From contig NZ_JAATOD010000001.1 in the NCBI RefSeq assembly GCF_014229645.1, positions 372,001 to 436,000 on the forward strand: DNA of 64,000 nt, in the 5' to 3' direction. Of this stretch, positions 16,845 through 26,509 are shown piece by piece; within the stretch, counting starts at the first letter, position 1, and every line of letters starts with the position of its first letter. The stretch comes from Listeria swaminathanii (GTDB taxonomy: Bacteria > Bacillota > Bacilli > Lactobacillales > Listeriaceae). The position numbers were made by a program, and so were the translations under genes. The notes under the pieces are model-generated. The model was not told the DNA's origin. It was given only the letters and a program-made list of their open reading frames with translations, and ran no database searches.

Positions 16845-17123
16845 ATGAAAAGGAACCCGCAAGATTTTGCTGCGTTTTTACTAACAATCCTAACTGTAAC
16901 TTGGATAATTTTAACTTGGGGATTACATATTTCTGACATTGTACCAGGAGGAGAAAAGGGCGTATGGTATAAAATAATTCCGCTGTTTTTAGGCATTATT
17001 TCCACAATAAGTGTCTTTTTTGTGAAAGAGAAACTGGTCAAATGGATGTTACTCGGTTTTAATATATTATTATTGGTTTTAATTTATTTTGTGTATCATA
17101 TTGGGGAAATAGGGATGTTTTAA
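16845..17123 (+). CDS. Small integral membrane protein
   Basis: This 92-residue protein is predicted to have three TM helices (about 8-27, 43-62, 68-88), with MKRNPQD at the N-terminus. ATG 16845 is 7 nt from GGAGGG; another ATG 9 nt earlier overlaps that site. It is followed after 15 nt by another small gene, so the two are probably co-transcribed. Function unknown. Confidence 0.75.
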   Translation: MKRNPQDFAAFLLTILTVTWIILTWGLHISDIVPGGEKGVWYKIIPLFLGIISTISVFFVKEKLVKWMLLGFNILLLVLIYFVYHIGEIGMF

Positions 17124-17138
17124 GCGGGAGTTGATAGG

Positions 17139-17417
17139 ATGAATGAACCAAGCCAAGCGGTAATCTATCAAATTTTATCTAGAACAGAAGAACAAAATGC
17201 AACGATGGATCATTTGGTTTTTGAGATGATGCAATTCCCTGGTGCTGCGGCTTTTACAAAAAATGAGTTGTTGTTTGGGGTGTATTGGTTAGAAACGTAT
17301 CAGTATATTTTTCGAAGCACAGAAAAACAAACTACGAGATATTACCGAACGCCAAAGGGGCATGAAAAATTAGTTGAACTAGAGGTTTTAAAAAAGAAAA
17401 CTGGCTTTATTTCCTAG
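17139..17417 (+). CDS. Small protein of unknown function
   Basis: This 92-residue soluble protein has a helical N-terminus, an aromatic middle (GVYWLETYQYIFRST) and a basic tail (KTTRYYRTPKGHEKLVELEVLKKK), somewhat like a winged-helix module; this similarity is weak. GCGGGAG precedes the ATG. Its last codons and stop codon lie inside a 30-bp palindromic terminator. No family recognised. Confidence 0.7.
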   Translation: MNEPSQAVIYQILSRTEEQNATMDHLVFEMMQFPGAAAFTKNELLFGVYWLETYQYIFRSTEKQTTRYYRTPKGHEKLVELEVLKKKTGFIS

Positions 17418-17436
17418 GAAATAAAGCCAGTTTTTT
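17397..17436. terminator. Palindromic bidirectional terminator overlapping a stop codon
   Basis: Bases 17401-17430 form a perfect 30-bp palindrome centred on CCTAGG, flanked by A and T runs. The TAG of the gene at 17139 is at its centre, and the convergent GNAT gene ends at 17435. Confidence 0.88.
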
Positions 17437-17878
17437 ATAAATATTTTGCCATTGTAATATCTGTGCTTTGGAAACCGACTTTATTATACAAGCCGATTGC
17501 TGTTTGGTTGTGCGCGAATACATGGAGTCCGATTTTCGTGATGTGCATTTCTTTAGCAAGCGTATCTAATGCAGCTAATGTTTTTGTTCCATAGCCTTTA
17601 CCACGGTAGGCTTTAAAAATCACAAAATCATAAATAAAAGCATGTTTCCCTGAGAGCGTTTCGTCCACATGGAACCATAAATAGCCAATTTTTTCATCGG
17701 AAACAATGTTGTAAAGATACTCGCTTGGTGTAGTAATCCCATCATAGAGCAGTTTGTCAAAAGAAGTTTGAGCGTTTGCTAAGGATTCCTCAACGGACCA
17801 TGTGCCAGCTTCCACTTTTTCTTTTGCGTAATCGATAATTGCCGTGGATAAAAAATCTTCTAAATTAGAAGTAGTCAT
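17435..17878 (-). CDS. GNAT family N-acetyltransferase
   Basis: This 147-residue acetyltransferase has the acetyl-CoA pyrophosphate-binding signature YRGKGYGTKTL (about 95-105). It also has the C-terminal motif HVFAHNQTAIGLYNKVGFQ, typical of RimI-like GNATs. The N-terminal 45 residues are helical and probably form the acceptor site. Substrate unknown. It is 40 nt downstream of the SGNH hydrolase gene on the same strand and may share its transcript. Confidence 0.88.
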   Translation of the reverse strand: MTTSNLEDFLSTAIIDYAKEKVEAGTWSVEESLANAQTSFDKLLYDGITTPSEYLYNIVSDEKIGYLWFHVDETLSGKHAFIYDFVIFKAYRGKGYGTKTLAALDTLAKEMHITKIGLHVFAHNQTAIGLYNKVGFQSTDITMAKYL

Positions 17879-17918
17879 TTTTTGTAATTGTAAAATAAAA
17901 ATTCCTCCCTAATGTAAC

Positions 17919-18620
17919 TTATGCTTTGTGAAAACTTGCGTATTGAATAAATTTGCGCGACATTGCGATGTGACCAGCTTCATTTGGATGAATCCCATCT
18001 GCGCAAAGCAAATTTTCATAATGGAATTCAGCAAGGAAACTATCACGGATATCAATAATATGGCTACCAGTTTCACTTGCGATTCGCGAAATTGTGTTGC
18101 TATAACGTTCTTGCCAGCGATAAATCATTTGTACGTCGCCGCCTAAAAATTGTAGAATATTTTCTTTGCTCAGTCCGTCTTTCGTAATGAAATCAAAATA
18201 ACGTTTCGCGTGAAGAGGGGGCAGTGTCATTAAAATTGGCTTAATATCCAATTTTTTAAGTCGTGCAATCATTTCCAGAAGTTGCGTTTCAAAAATATCG
18301 ATTGGTGTACTTGGAGTGTGCTCCGCTGTTGGGTTTTCAGATACTTCCGCCCAGTTGAAATCACAATCATTTCCGCCAAATTCGATAATGGCGATATCAT
18401 TTGTTGCATCTTTTTCTAAGTCTTTTGTTAAAATTTCGTGGCCTTTTGTTATTGTACGACCCATTGTGGAATGATTTTGAAAAGTCAGGCCAAGTTTTTC
18501 AGATGCTCGTTTAATGCAGTTGTTTTTAAGCAATGTATAGCGATTTTTTTCAGGATTGAAAAGAACGCCTTTCATAATACTATCGCCCCAAACACCAACT
18601 GACTGAATGGTTTTCTTCAT
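17919..18620 (-). CDS. SGNH/GDSL family hydrolase
   Basis: This 233-residue protein (from ATG 18620) is a GDSL-type esterase or lipase-like hydrolase. Block I is VWGDSIMKG with the nucleophilic Ser; block III is EFGGNDCDF with the oxyanion Asn; block V is DGIHPNEAGH with the Asp and His. No signal peptide is visible, so it is cytosolic. GTG 18629 and ATG 18626 are also in frame but crowd the AAGGAG site; 18620 has 8-nt spacing. Substrate unknown. Confidence 0.88.
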   Translation of the reverse strand: MKKTIQSVGVWGDSIMKGVLFNPEKNRYTLLKNNCIKRASEKLGLTFQNHSTMGRTITKGHEILTKDLEKDATNDIAIIEFGGNDCDFNWAEVSENPTAEHTPSTPIDIFETQLLEMIARLKKLDIKPILMTLPPLHAKRYFDFITKDGLSKENILQFLGGDVQMIYRWQERYSNTISRIASETGSHIIDIRDSFLAEFHYENLLCADGIHPNEAGHIAMSRKFIQYASFHKA

Positions 18621-18649
18621 AATCATCACTCCTTTTATTAATCATACCA

Positions 18650-18705
18650 CAAAAAAAGCGAAAGGCACGATTTGTTCTCTAGGAAAAAATCACACCTCAC
18701 GCTTT
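18650..18705 (-). terminator. Terminator of the DUF6044-like gene
   Basis: On the minus strand AAAAAGCG pairs with CGCTTTTT, with inner AGG/CCT and GATTT/AAATC pairs, then a U7 tract. It lies directly after the stop of the gene at 18706. Confidence 0.7.
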
Positions 18706-20385
18706 TTAGTTAGTCACTTTGTACAAATAGATTTTCCAGTATGACTCTTTGTTGTTGAACGCTTTTTCGAATTGAAGACCGACATCCGCTGCATTATCAA
18801 TCGGAACTGCCGACAAAATATACTCGCCGCCAACTGCTTTAAAGGCTTCTGAATTGAAATCTAGCTGTTTAATATGTTTTTCCGAATCCTTGCCGAAATC
18901 ATAATTTTTTCCTAACTCAGCAGAAAATAAATAACAGCGATTGCCCCAATTATCGTAATAATCTTCTAAAACAGGACTCTTATCTAACTCACCAGCAATA
19001 ATTTTCCGGAAGGCCTTTTTATACGCAAGTGGATAGGAATTAACGTAGCCATCCACTGTATAAAAACCATTTTCCTGAGAAACAGACGGGTGCAGCCCAA
19101 TGCTACCAACCCGGTAACTTGACTGCGGTTTGCCAATATAATCTTTAATTTCCTCAAATTGCTCCGTCGCATAAAATTGATTAATGCTTGGCGAGCCATT
19201 TCCGGTGCGATAGTAAATCTCAGAATTATTAGCGAAAACGACGACCAGTTGTAGCACAATCGCCACATAAGCTAACTTTCGCCACCAATTTCCTTTTTTG
19301 ATTAAGTAAACAATTGCAAGTGCAAATAATCCATAAAATAGAAACGGCTGCAAAAAGTGGAATCGCGAAAAATTAAACGTCCGCATGATTTCCACGTTCT
19401 CTTTAATGACATTCCAGCCCTTGTACCACCAAAAACCATACCAAAATGATAAAAATAAATTAAATCCGAACAGCCATAAAAATAGCTTTTCCTTCACCCA
19501 TTCGCGTTTTATAATGATGAGCACGAGAACAAGAAGTAAAATCGGCAAAATAACAAATCCAGCCAGCGCCTGATCATGCGTATGGCCATTAATGAAATTT
19601 TTAAAACTCAGCCGAATCGAACTTAAAAAGGATAACTGCGGTAAACTAAATTCACTCCTCGAATCTGGCTCGGGGTGTAAAAACATCGCGTAGATAAAGC
19701 GATAATTCACTACCACATAAAGCAATCCCATATAAATGATACTGAGTAAAAAGCGAATATTTACTTGTTTTTTCTTAATGACATCATATAACCAAATACA
19801 TCCAACCATCACTAAAAAGAAACAAAATCCTAATATCAAACTAGAATAAAATGGAAGTAAGGTCAGTATGACGACATTCCAAATGCGCCGCCGATTGTTT
19901 CGAATGTTCAAAAATGCCCACAAAGCAAGCGGCATTCCAAGCGTACTCAGCATACCAGACGGCCAATATGGCGTCAGCGCAAAAGCCAAGGAAACAAAAT
20001 AAAGTGGCACGAGATATTTTTTGTCTTTAATAAGATAATCCCTTGCCCATAAAAATAACCCTAAAAATGCAAACACACGCGTAATTAATTGACTCACCGC
20101 AAACGCAATAGGTGCGCTGAAAATCATATAAAGCCAATCAATACCAACAAACTCTGAATCAAAAGAATCTCTTGGGACACTATCATCCATTATCTGATCG
20201 ATATTTGCAGTCCCCACTTTTGCAGTATAATCTCCGCTATCCAAAACCATTTTGTACCAGGTCATATTGGAATCCAAGTTATCATGAATTCTCACATGAC
20301 TATTCCCGCCAAGAATAAATAATGGAGCGACATAAATTGCCAATAATAGAAGTGCGACAATTAGCCACTTATGCTTCTTCCACAT
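18706..20385 (-). CDS. Polytopic membrane protein, DUF6044 (YkoS-like)
   Basis: This 559-residue protein has about 11-12 predicted TM helices (residues 7-400) and a C-terminal extracytoplasmic domain of about 150 residues (SYRVGSIGLHPSV...NGFYTVDGYVNSYPLAYKKAFR). An extracytoplasmic loop after TM1 contains IHDNLDSNMTWYKM. The layout resembles GT-C type membrane glycosyltransferases, and I recall B. subtilis YkoS (DUF6044) as similar; both points are inference. GGAGGAG precedes ATG 20385. It is divergent from the adhesin gene. Confidence 0.8.
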   Translation of the reverse strand: MWKKHKWLIVALLLLAIYVAPLFILGGNSHVRIHDNLDSNMTWYKMVLDSGDYTAKVGTANIDQIMDDSVPRDSFDSEFVGIDWLYMIFSAPIAFAVSQLITRVFAFLGLFLWARDYLIKDKKYLVPLYFVSLAFALTPYWPSGMLSTLGMPLALWAFLNIRNNRRRIWNVVILTLLPFYSSLILGFCFFLVMVGCIWLYDVIKKKQVNIRFLLSIIYMGLLYVVVNYRFIYAMFLHPEPDSRSEFSLPQLSFLSSIRLSFKNFINGHTHDQALAGFVILPILLLVLVLIIIKREWVKEKLFLWLFGFNLFLSFWYGFWWYKGWNVIKENVEIMRTFNFSRFHFLQPFLFYGLFALAIVYLIKKGNWWRKLAYVAIVLQLVVVFANNSEIYYRTGNGSPSINQFYATEQFEEIKDYIGKPQSSYRVGSIGLHPSVSQENGFYTVDGYVNSYPLAYKKAFRKIIAGELDKSPVLEDYYDNWGNRCYLFSAELGKNYDFGKDSEKHIKQLDFNSEAFKAVGGEYILSAVPIDNAADVGLQFEKAFNNKESYWKIYLYKVTN

Positions 20386-20689
20386 AATTCTCCTCCTTCA
20401 TTATCTCTACTATATATATGTACCCGAGAAAACTATTTTCAATTATATCAAAGGAAACCAAGTTTGTTCATTAAAAAGGGTATAATTTTAACACTTATTT
20501 ACACGTAATCGGGCTTTAAATATGGCGGAAATGTCACAATTCTCTCTTTTATATAGGCAGTTTTGTCTGATTGGCTTGTTCCAGAAAGCCATTCTAGCGA
20601 GTATGATACGTTTAAGAAAACTATTCAATGTAGAGCAAAAAAGTCTACTATGGGTAATTTCAATAATTAGTAGCAAAAGGAGAATTATC
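20386..20689. other. Intergenic region and long leader of the adhesin gene
   Basis: This 304-nt divergent region has GGGTATAAT near 20479 as the best plus-strand -10. It would give a leader of about 200 nt. A GTTT lies only 12 nt before GGGTAT, too close for a good SigB promoter. The adhesin frame stays open through the leader from 20522, but that ATG has no ribosome-binding site. Confidence 0.5.
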
Positions 20690-23600
20690 ATGCTAAAACA
20701 CAACTGGCAAAAAGTATTCGTTGTAATGGTTGCGGTTGCGCTTATTTTTCAACTGGTTCCGTGGTCTAATATCTTCGCCGGAGCAGAAGAAAACCAAACA
20801 AAAACAACTCAACAAATAGCACAACCAGATGATCAAAAAGTAGCGGATGAAAACAAAACAACCGTTCTACCTGACAATAAAGAGACAACTAAAAATCTAG
20901 TAAATGGAAAGCAATTACTAAAAGGTTCCGTTGACTGGAATTTTACAAATAAAGTAACAGACGCAAACGGGAATACAAAAGAAACTTATGCACCAGGAGA
21001 CTCACTCAAGTTTTCAGTAAGTTTGGCAATCCCATCCTATTCAGAAGCAGTCTTGAATGAGACTTATACATTTTGGATACAAAAAGACTTCTTCCAAGGA
21101 GACAAAGTAACATTTGTTAATCCAGCAATTGATGGATTAACACCGAGACAAAATGTTTTTACAGACGACTCAATGAAAAACTCGATTGGAACAAAAACAA
21201 TAAATGGTGTCGAGTACATTGGTTACACGCTCAAATTTAATCAGAGTCCGGAAGCTTTAGCAAAATATGAAGATGAGCCGCTTACTAATGCTAAATTTGA
21301 TATGTTTGCAACAATAAGTACTACAATTATAACAAAAGAAGACTATAAAGCTATTGTAATTGAAGATAATAAAGACGTAGATATTAGTAATATTGAAGTC
21401 CCCGTGACACCGCCAACTCCCGATACAGATAATGGTGTACTAACCGCATCTAAAGCAATTGACTCGGCTTGGCGTTTAGACAAAGATACTGGGAAATATG
21501 TTAAAGTAGCTACTTCATCTACAAACTATACACCTGAAAAAGATGATTTAGTTTTCTATTATGTTTATGCAATGAACAATTCAGGAGAAAATGCCGTTTT
21601 AGAAAAAATGATAGATGAATTACCAGCAGGCTTTTCCATTATTACGGAAGGTTCACCGGAATGGCAGGCTTTATCAACTGCATCTGGCTCTTCGCTTCAA
21701 CGCGGCTGGGTAGCTTCTGCAGACCAAACAAATCTTGCACCAGGTGCAACTAGATACGAATTACCGTTTTCCCCAGCTCAGACTATCTCCAAAAATGGTG
21801 GCGGTATTTATAGAACGATTGCAGCAAAAGTAACTGATCCTACAAAAGATTTGACTAACGTTACTAAAAGCCCGACTAAAGGTGGCGAAGGTAAATCTGG
21901 TTCTATAACGCCAAGTGGGAAAGATGTTTATGACATGGCAATTACGACAAAAATCAGCTCAACCTATGATAAAAATAATAAATATATTGGCGCTGTTAGT
22001 AGCACAACTACGCCCGTTTCTATTTCAGAAGGAAGCACAGTTGGCGTTACTTATACCGCAATTAATCAAGGGAATTATACAAAAGATGTTGTCGTGTATG
22101 CGTATGTACCAGCAGGTTATGAACTTAATAATGATACATCAGATTTCAAAACTGCTAATGATAAATGGAAATATGAAACAACTGTGCCTAGTGGCGGTGG
22201 TGTTTGGAGTGATATAAAAGTATACTCAATTACACTTTCTGGAGGTATGGCATCAGGTGCAACAAAAACTGCAACAATGTACATGAAAGCTATGGGCATA
22301 CCTGAAGATGGGACTTATAGTGCTGTAGATTTTTACATGGCTGGAGAAATTGGCTCATTTTCAAACTTTAGCGGAGAATCTACTTTAGACGGAGCAATTA
22401 CCGATGTGGACTCGACGCCGGACATGAATCCAGGAAATGATTTGATCAGTAATGTCGATGGTTCCACGATAAAACCAATTGACGGATTCCAAAAAGAAAA
22501 ACCACATGTTGTAAAAGAAAATGCTAAATCAACAGCGACTTTACAAGATGAAGATGATTTCGATTTTGATTATGTCACATTCATTAAAACACCAGAAGTA
22601 ATTCCATCAGAAGGAAAAGTGTTTGAAAAAACACGTTTATCGGCAGCTGATGCAGAAAAAACAGCACGCAATATGATTGGTAGCGACATCATGGGTTCTG
22701 CACTCAAGGACTATACGCCTCTTGCAGATGATGGCAGAATTACTTCACCGAAAACATACATGGTTTATGAAATGAATATTAACCCATCAGGAGTAGAAGA
22801 TACACTAAATTCTTCTTTCACAGATACACTACCAAAAGGGTTGAAAATGCTTGAATATGATATTGCTGGTTTAAATTCTAGTAATAAACATATTTATGGG
22901 TTTACAACGAACAAATTTGAAGGTACACCGAAATTTACAAATGCAGACGGACAAGATGTTATTGTTTATCAAAAAGGCTTATATTCCGAAAAACAAGTTT
23001 GTATTGCCAATTCCACTTTAAATGACGTTGGAGTAAGGTATTTCGGAAATAACGCGGATAAAATGGGTGTAACTGGTTCCGTAACAAAAGATGCGCGTAC
23101 ATTAACACTTAATTTTGGTCAACCAGCAGCTGACCCAATGTATAGTGAAACAAAAGCAGCGTATAAAGTGTATATGATTGTGGTTATTGATCCAAACGAA
23201 ATTGACTACAGCAGCATCATGCAAAATAAAGCAACATACACTTACAACGATAAAGTTATTACTTCTTATGAAAATAGCGAAATGTACTGGGATGCTGGCG
23301 GCGGTACTGCTTATGCAAAAAAATATGTTTTAGACAATAAAACAAATGCATATCTTAGTGGTAGCCAATATAATGTTGCTACTCCTGATGCAGACGGTAA
23401 TTTATCAGTTGGCTATAAAATTCGAGTAAGAAGTGCCTATGAATTTGATAAATCATCGATAAACATTGGAGATGTTATTGCTGCAGATAATTTTAAATCT
23501 ATCTCTAATGTGGAAGTAAATGGTTATGAGGCAAATCCAAACACGGGCTTCCAAATTGACGGGGAGCTTGAAAACCCTGTGCCACTTTCTGCGGATAAAT

Positions 23601-25426
23601 ATGCAGTAGAAGCTAAAGCAACGGCGAACACATTAGATATCACAAATCCAGTTGACATTCCGCAAATGCAACTATATAACGTTCTTTTCAAAGTGAATTA
23701 TCAAAAAGTGAAATATGGAGCGAAACTAGTTAACCAAGCAGCAGGGTCAGAAGTTGCTACTGTTGTTCCATTAAACTTAAACCTTCTAAAACAAGATGAT
23801 ATAAGTAAAACCACATTGACAGGCTATGAATTCAAAGCTTATTATGCCGATGAAAATGGAAAAGCAGATTTAACGAAACCGGTCAAAGATACAAATAGTA
23901 ATGAAATTATTATGACAGACTCTTCTGGCGCGGCAAATTTCATCCCGAATGGCTATAAAACAACTTCTAAAAATCAAGAATGGAAAGTAGTTCTAGTTGA
24001 AACAAAGACACCAACTGGTTATGAATCAAATGAAAATAAAGAGTATCCAGTGACAGTGAAGAGCGATGCGAATGGTAACTTATCCATTCCAAATAGCACA
24101 GAAACAGGGCTTGAAATCACAAATGATGATCACGGAGCAGCAACAGCTACTATTGATAACCATGCAGATGTAAAAATGATCGATGTGAATGGAGCGAAAA
24201 CTTGGACAGGTGACACAGAAGCAAATCGTCCAGATTCCATCGAAGTACAACTTTTACAAGATGGTGTAGCTTATGGTAGCCCAATTACTGTTACAAAAGC
24301 AGATGACTGGAAATATGAATTCAAAAATGTTCCAGAAACAAATGCAGATGGAAATAAATACACGTATACAGTTTTAGAAAATACAGTTTCTAACTATACA
24401 AGTGCTGTCACAGGTCTTGATATTAATAACACATTGATTAAACCAGATATAAAAATGATTAATCTTGACGGCCAAAAAACGTGGAAAAACGATACAGAAA
24501 ACGATCGTCCAGCATCTATTGAAATTCAATTGCAACAAAATGGTCAAGATTATGGTTTCCCAGTAACGGTTACAAAAGCTAATAACTGGAAATACGAATT
24601 TAAAAACCTACCAGAAACAACCAATGATGGAGCGGCTTACAACTACACAATTGTAGAAAAAGCAGTCCCAGGCTATGAAACAAAAGTCGACGGAATGGAT
24701 GTTATCAACACGAAAATAGATGCACCAAAAACCGCTGTCTCCGGTGAAAAAACATGGAAAAATGACACTGCCAAAGACCGTCCAGACTTTATCGAAGTCC
24801 AGCTTTTACAAAATGGACAAACTTATGGCGATCCAGTAAAAGTAACGAAAGAAAACGACTGGAAATACAGCTTTAAAGATTTGCCTAAAGCTGATGCTAA
24901 TAACCAAGATTATCGTTACGCCGTTGCTGAAATAGCAGTTCCAGGCTACAAAACAACGACAGATGGAATGAACTTAACCAACACAAAAGTAACCGATGAG
25001 AAAAATGCAACTTCAGCGAGCGGCACAAAAACTTGGGTGGGAGACAATGAAAAAACACGTCCAGACTCCATCGAAGTACAACTTTTACAAAATGGGAAAG
25101 CATACGGAACACCAATCAAAGTAACAGCAAAATCGAATTGGAAATACAGCTTTACCAACCTTCCAGAGAAAGACAAAACAGGTAAAAAATACAGCTATAC
25201 CGTATCTGAAAAACAAGTATCTGGCTATAGTGTAAAAGTAAAAGGCATGGACTTAACGAATACAAAAGTAACAAAAACGACACCAAAAGATACACATTCT
25301 ACCAATAAACCAAGTAAAACGAAGAAATTACCTGGAACTGGTGATACGAATGGTATGTTGCTATTTGCTGGTGGATTAGCACTGTTATTCTTAGGGTTAC
25401 ATCTTAGAAGAAAAAGTGCCAAATAA
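20690..25426 (+). CDS. Large LPXTG adhesin with SpaA-like and four CnaB-type repeats
   Basis: This 1578-residue protein starts at ATG 20690, preceded by AAAAGGAG at 7 nt. It has a signal peptide (1-33, through VPWSNIFAGA) and a Lys/Thr/Gln-rich linker. A long beta-rich region (about 60-1030) includes DUF11-like segments such as VGVTYTAINQGNYTKDVVVYAYVPAGYE. A SpaA-like domain follows (LLKQDD...LVETKTPTGYE), then four CnaB-type repeats (KTW...GYxT...NT, bases about 24184-25275), a Thr/Lys linker, LPGTG (about 1547-1551), TM helix and RRKSAK tail. Lys/Asn/Glu positions fit intramolecular isopeptide bonds. It probably acts as a stalked adhesin; the ligand is unknown. Confidence 0.92.
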   Translation: MLKHNWQKVFVVMVAVALIFQLVPWSNIFAGAEENQTKTTQQIAQPDDQKVADENKTTVLPDNKETTKNLVNGKQLLKGSVDWNFTNKVTDANGNTKETYAPGDSLKFSVSLAIPSYSEAVLNETYTFWIQKDFFQGDKVTFVNPAIDGLTPRQNVFTDDSMKNSIGTKTINGVEYIGYTLKFNQSPEALAKYEDEPLTNAKFDMFATISTTIITKEDYKAIVIEDNKDVDISNIEVPVTPPTPDTDNGVLTASKAIDSAWRLDKDTGKYVKVATSSTNYTPEKDDLVFYYVYAMNNSGENAVLEKMIDELPAGFSIITEGSPEWQALSTASGSSLQRGWVASADQTNLAPGATRYELPFSPAQTISKNGGGIYRTIAAKVTDPTKDLTNVTKSPTKGGEGKSGSITPSGKDVYDMAITTKISSTYDKNNKYIGAVSSTTTPVSISEGSTVGVTYTAINQGNYTKDVVVYAYVPAGYELNNDTSDFKTANDKWKYETTVPSGGGVWSDIKVYSITLSGGMASGATKTATMYMKAMGIPEDGTYSAVDFYMAGEIGSFSNFSGESTLDGAITDVDSTPDMNPGNDLISNVDGSTIKPIDGFQKEKPHVVKENAKSTATLQDEDDFDFDYVTFIKTPEVIPSEGKVFEKTRLSAADAEKTARNMIGSDIMGSALKDYTPLADDGRITSPKTYMVYEMNINPSGVEDTLNSSFTDTLPKGLKMLEYDIAGLNSSNKHIYGFTTNKFEGTPKFTNADGQDVIVYQKGLYSEKQVCIANSTLNDVGVRYFGNNADKMGVTGSVTKDARTLTLNFGQPAADPMYSETKAAYKVYMIVVIDPNEIDYSSIMQNKATYTYNDKVITSYENSEMYWDAGGGTAYAKKYVLDNKTNAYLSGSQYNVATPDADGNLSVGYKIRVRSAYEFDKSSINIGDVIAADNFKSISNVEVNGYEANPNTGFQIDGELENPVPLSADKYAVEAKATANTLDITNPVDIPQMQLYNVLFKVNYQKVKYGAKLVNQAAGSEVATVVPLNLNLLKQDDISKTTLTGYEFKAYYADENGKADLTKPVKDTNSNEIIMTDSSGAANFIPNGYKTTSKNQEWKVVLVETKTPTGYESNENKEYPVTVKSDANGNLSIPNSTETGLEITNDDHGAATATIDNHADVKMIDVNGAKTWTGDTEANRPDSIEVQLLQDGVAYGSPITVTKADDWKYEFKNVPETNADGNKYTYTVLENTVSNYTSAVTGLDINNTLIKPDIKMINLDGQKTWKNDTENDRPASIEIQLQQNGQDYGFPVTVTKANNWKYEFKNLPETTNDGAAYNYTIVEKAVPGYETKVDGMDVINTKIDAPKTAVSGEKTWKNDTAKDRPDFIEVQLLQNGQTYGDPVKVTKENDWKYSFKDLPKADANNQDYRYAVAEIAVPGYKTTTDGMNLTNTKVTDEKNATSASGTKTWVGDNEKTRPDSIEVQLLQNGKAYGTPIKVTAKSNWKYSFTNLPEKDKTGKKYSYTVSEKQVSGYSVKVKGMDLTNTKVTKTTPKDTHSTNKPSKTKKLPGTGDTNGMLLFAGGLALLFLGLHLRRKSAK

Positions 25427-25433
25427 AGAAAAC

Positions 25434-25468
25434 ACCCGATCCAAGTAAGCTTGGGTCGGTTTTCTTTT
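25434..25468 (+). terminator. Terminator after adhesin gene
   Basis: CCGATCCAAG / CTTGGGTCGG stem with one G-T pair and a 4-nt loop, ending in a T-rich tract. Confidence 0.8.
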
Positions 25469-25518
25469 GAATAAAGTTAAAATCGGGTATACAGATAGAA
25501 ATGAAATAAGGGGGCTTC

Positions 25519-25797
25519 ATGATGAAGGAAGAGCTACTGCAAGCAATCGAAGTCGGCGAGCCAGTTTTACTTGTAACAGCAATCGGGTATATTGTAGGAA
25601 TTGTGGAAACAAAAGGAGAGCTTATTCGCTTAAACGATGTGTATATCAATTGTGTTTCAGCTAGCAGAGTAAATCGTTTCAGCCGAGGCTTAGCTGTGAA
25701 TATCAATCAAGTCATCGGGATGCAACTATTAAGTAAGTCGGAGAAAGACGAAATGATTGGCGGCTGGAAGGCATACGTTGCACCTACAGCTGGATGA
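25519..25797 (+). CDS. Small protein of unknown function
   Basis: This 92-residue protein has a beta-rich core (EPVLLVTAIGYIVGIVETKG, RLNDVYINCVSASRVNRF) reminiscent of Sm/LSM-like or small barrel folds; this is a weak impression. ATG 25519 (or 25522) follows AAGGGGG. A GGGTAT at about 25485 resembles a SigB -10, but no GTTT is at proper distance. It is followed after 61 nt by the isochorismatase-like gene. Confidence 0.75.
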   Translation: MMKEELLQAIEVGEPVLLVTAIGYIVGIVETKGELIRLNDVYINCVSASRVNRFSRGLAVNINQVIGMQLLSKSEKDEMIGGWKAYVAPTAG

Positions 25798-25858
25798 AGC
25801 GAAAACCTATGATATAATGGGGAAATAATAAAAACAGCAGTTACGGAGGTCTGGAAGA

Positions 25859-26386
25859 ATGATATTATTAGTTATAGATACACAAAAATTAATTATGACA
25901 AATAATCTGTATAATTTCGATTCACTTGTACCCAATATAGAACAATTAATCGCCACTGCTCGGAAAAATAAAATAGAAATAGTTTATATACGACATGACG
26001 ACGGACCTAATACAGAACTTACAGAAGGAAAAGAAGGCTTCGATATTTACGAAAAATTCCAACCAACTAAAGACGAAAGAATTTTTGATAAAACCGTAAA
26101 TAGCGCTTTTAAAGGAACAGGCTTACTTGAATACTTAAAAGAAAAAGGTACGAAGAAAATTGTAGTAGCAGGGTTGCAAACGGATTTTTGCATCGACGCG
26201 ACGGTGAAATGTGGTTTTGAACATGATTTCCACATGATCGTTCCCGCCCATGCTAATTCGACGGAAGATAACCACTTTATGTCTGGTGAGAATAGTTATA
26301 AGTACTATAATGAATGGATGTGGCCTGGCCGTTACGCGACCTGCATATCTATGGAAGAAACGATTAAAGAAATGGAATATAACTGA
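25859..26386 (+). CDS. Isochorismatase-like cysteine hydrolase
   Basis: This 175-residue cysteine hydrolase has the Asp-Lys-Cys triad in place: Asp in LLVIDTQ (residue 7), Lys in IFDKTVNSAF (about 78), and Cys in LQTDFCIDATV (about 115), preceded by the usual cis-peptide GLQT. Members hydrolyse nicotinamide-like amides or isochorismate; which one is unknown. GGAGGT upstream supports ATG 25859. Two terminators follow. Confidence 0.9.
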   Translation: MILLVIDTQKLIMTNNLYNFDSLVPNIEQLIATARKNKIEIVYIRHDDGPNTELTEGKEGFDIYEKFQPTKDERIFDKTVNSAFKGTGLLEYLKEKGTKKIVVAGLQTDFCIDATVKCGFEHDFHMIVPAHANSTEDNHFMSGENSYKYYNEWMWPGRYATCISMEETIKEMEYN

Positions 26387-26393
26387 TAAATTA

Positions 26394-26433
26394 GAAAGAA
26401 ATTGTATAAAGCTACAATTTCTTTCTTTTTTTG
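26394..26433 (+). terminator. Terminator after the isochorismatase-like gene (first of two)
   Basis: GAAAGAAATTGTA / TACAATTTCTTTC stem with a 6-nt loop and T7 tract. Confidence 0.85.
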
Positions 26434-26467
26434 GAAACAACAGTACTAAAAAAAGTAAGTGATATGT

Positions 26468-26505
26468 AAAACCGATTCAAGAAATTCTTGGATCGGTTTT
26501 TCTTT
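26468..26505 (+). terminator. Second terminator-like hairpin
   Basis: AAAACCGAT and CAAGAA pair with TTCTTG and ATCGGTTTT across single mismatches; a T-rich tail follows. It may be the terminator of a gene no longer present. Confidence 0.7.
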
Positions 26506-26509
26506 AGCC

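Noticed and set aside
20472..20482. SigB promoter for the adhesin
   Set aside because: GTTT and GGGTAT are only 12 nt apart, shorter than the accepted spacing.
20461..20500. PrfA box upstream of the adhesin
   Set aside because: TTTTAACACTTATTT lacks the palindromic TTAACA-N2-TGTTAA form.
20522..20689. Adhesin start at ATG 20522
   Set aside because: No ribosome-binding site, and the extension would bury the signal peptide that begins at ATG 20690.
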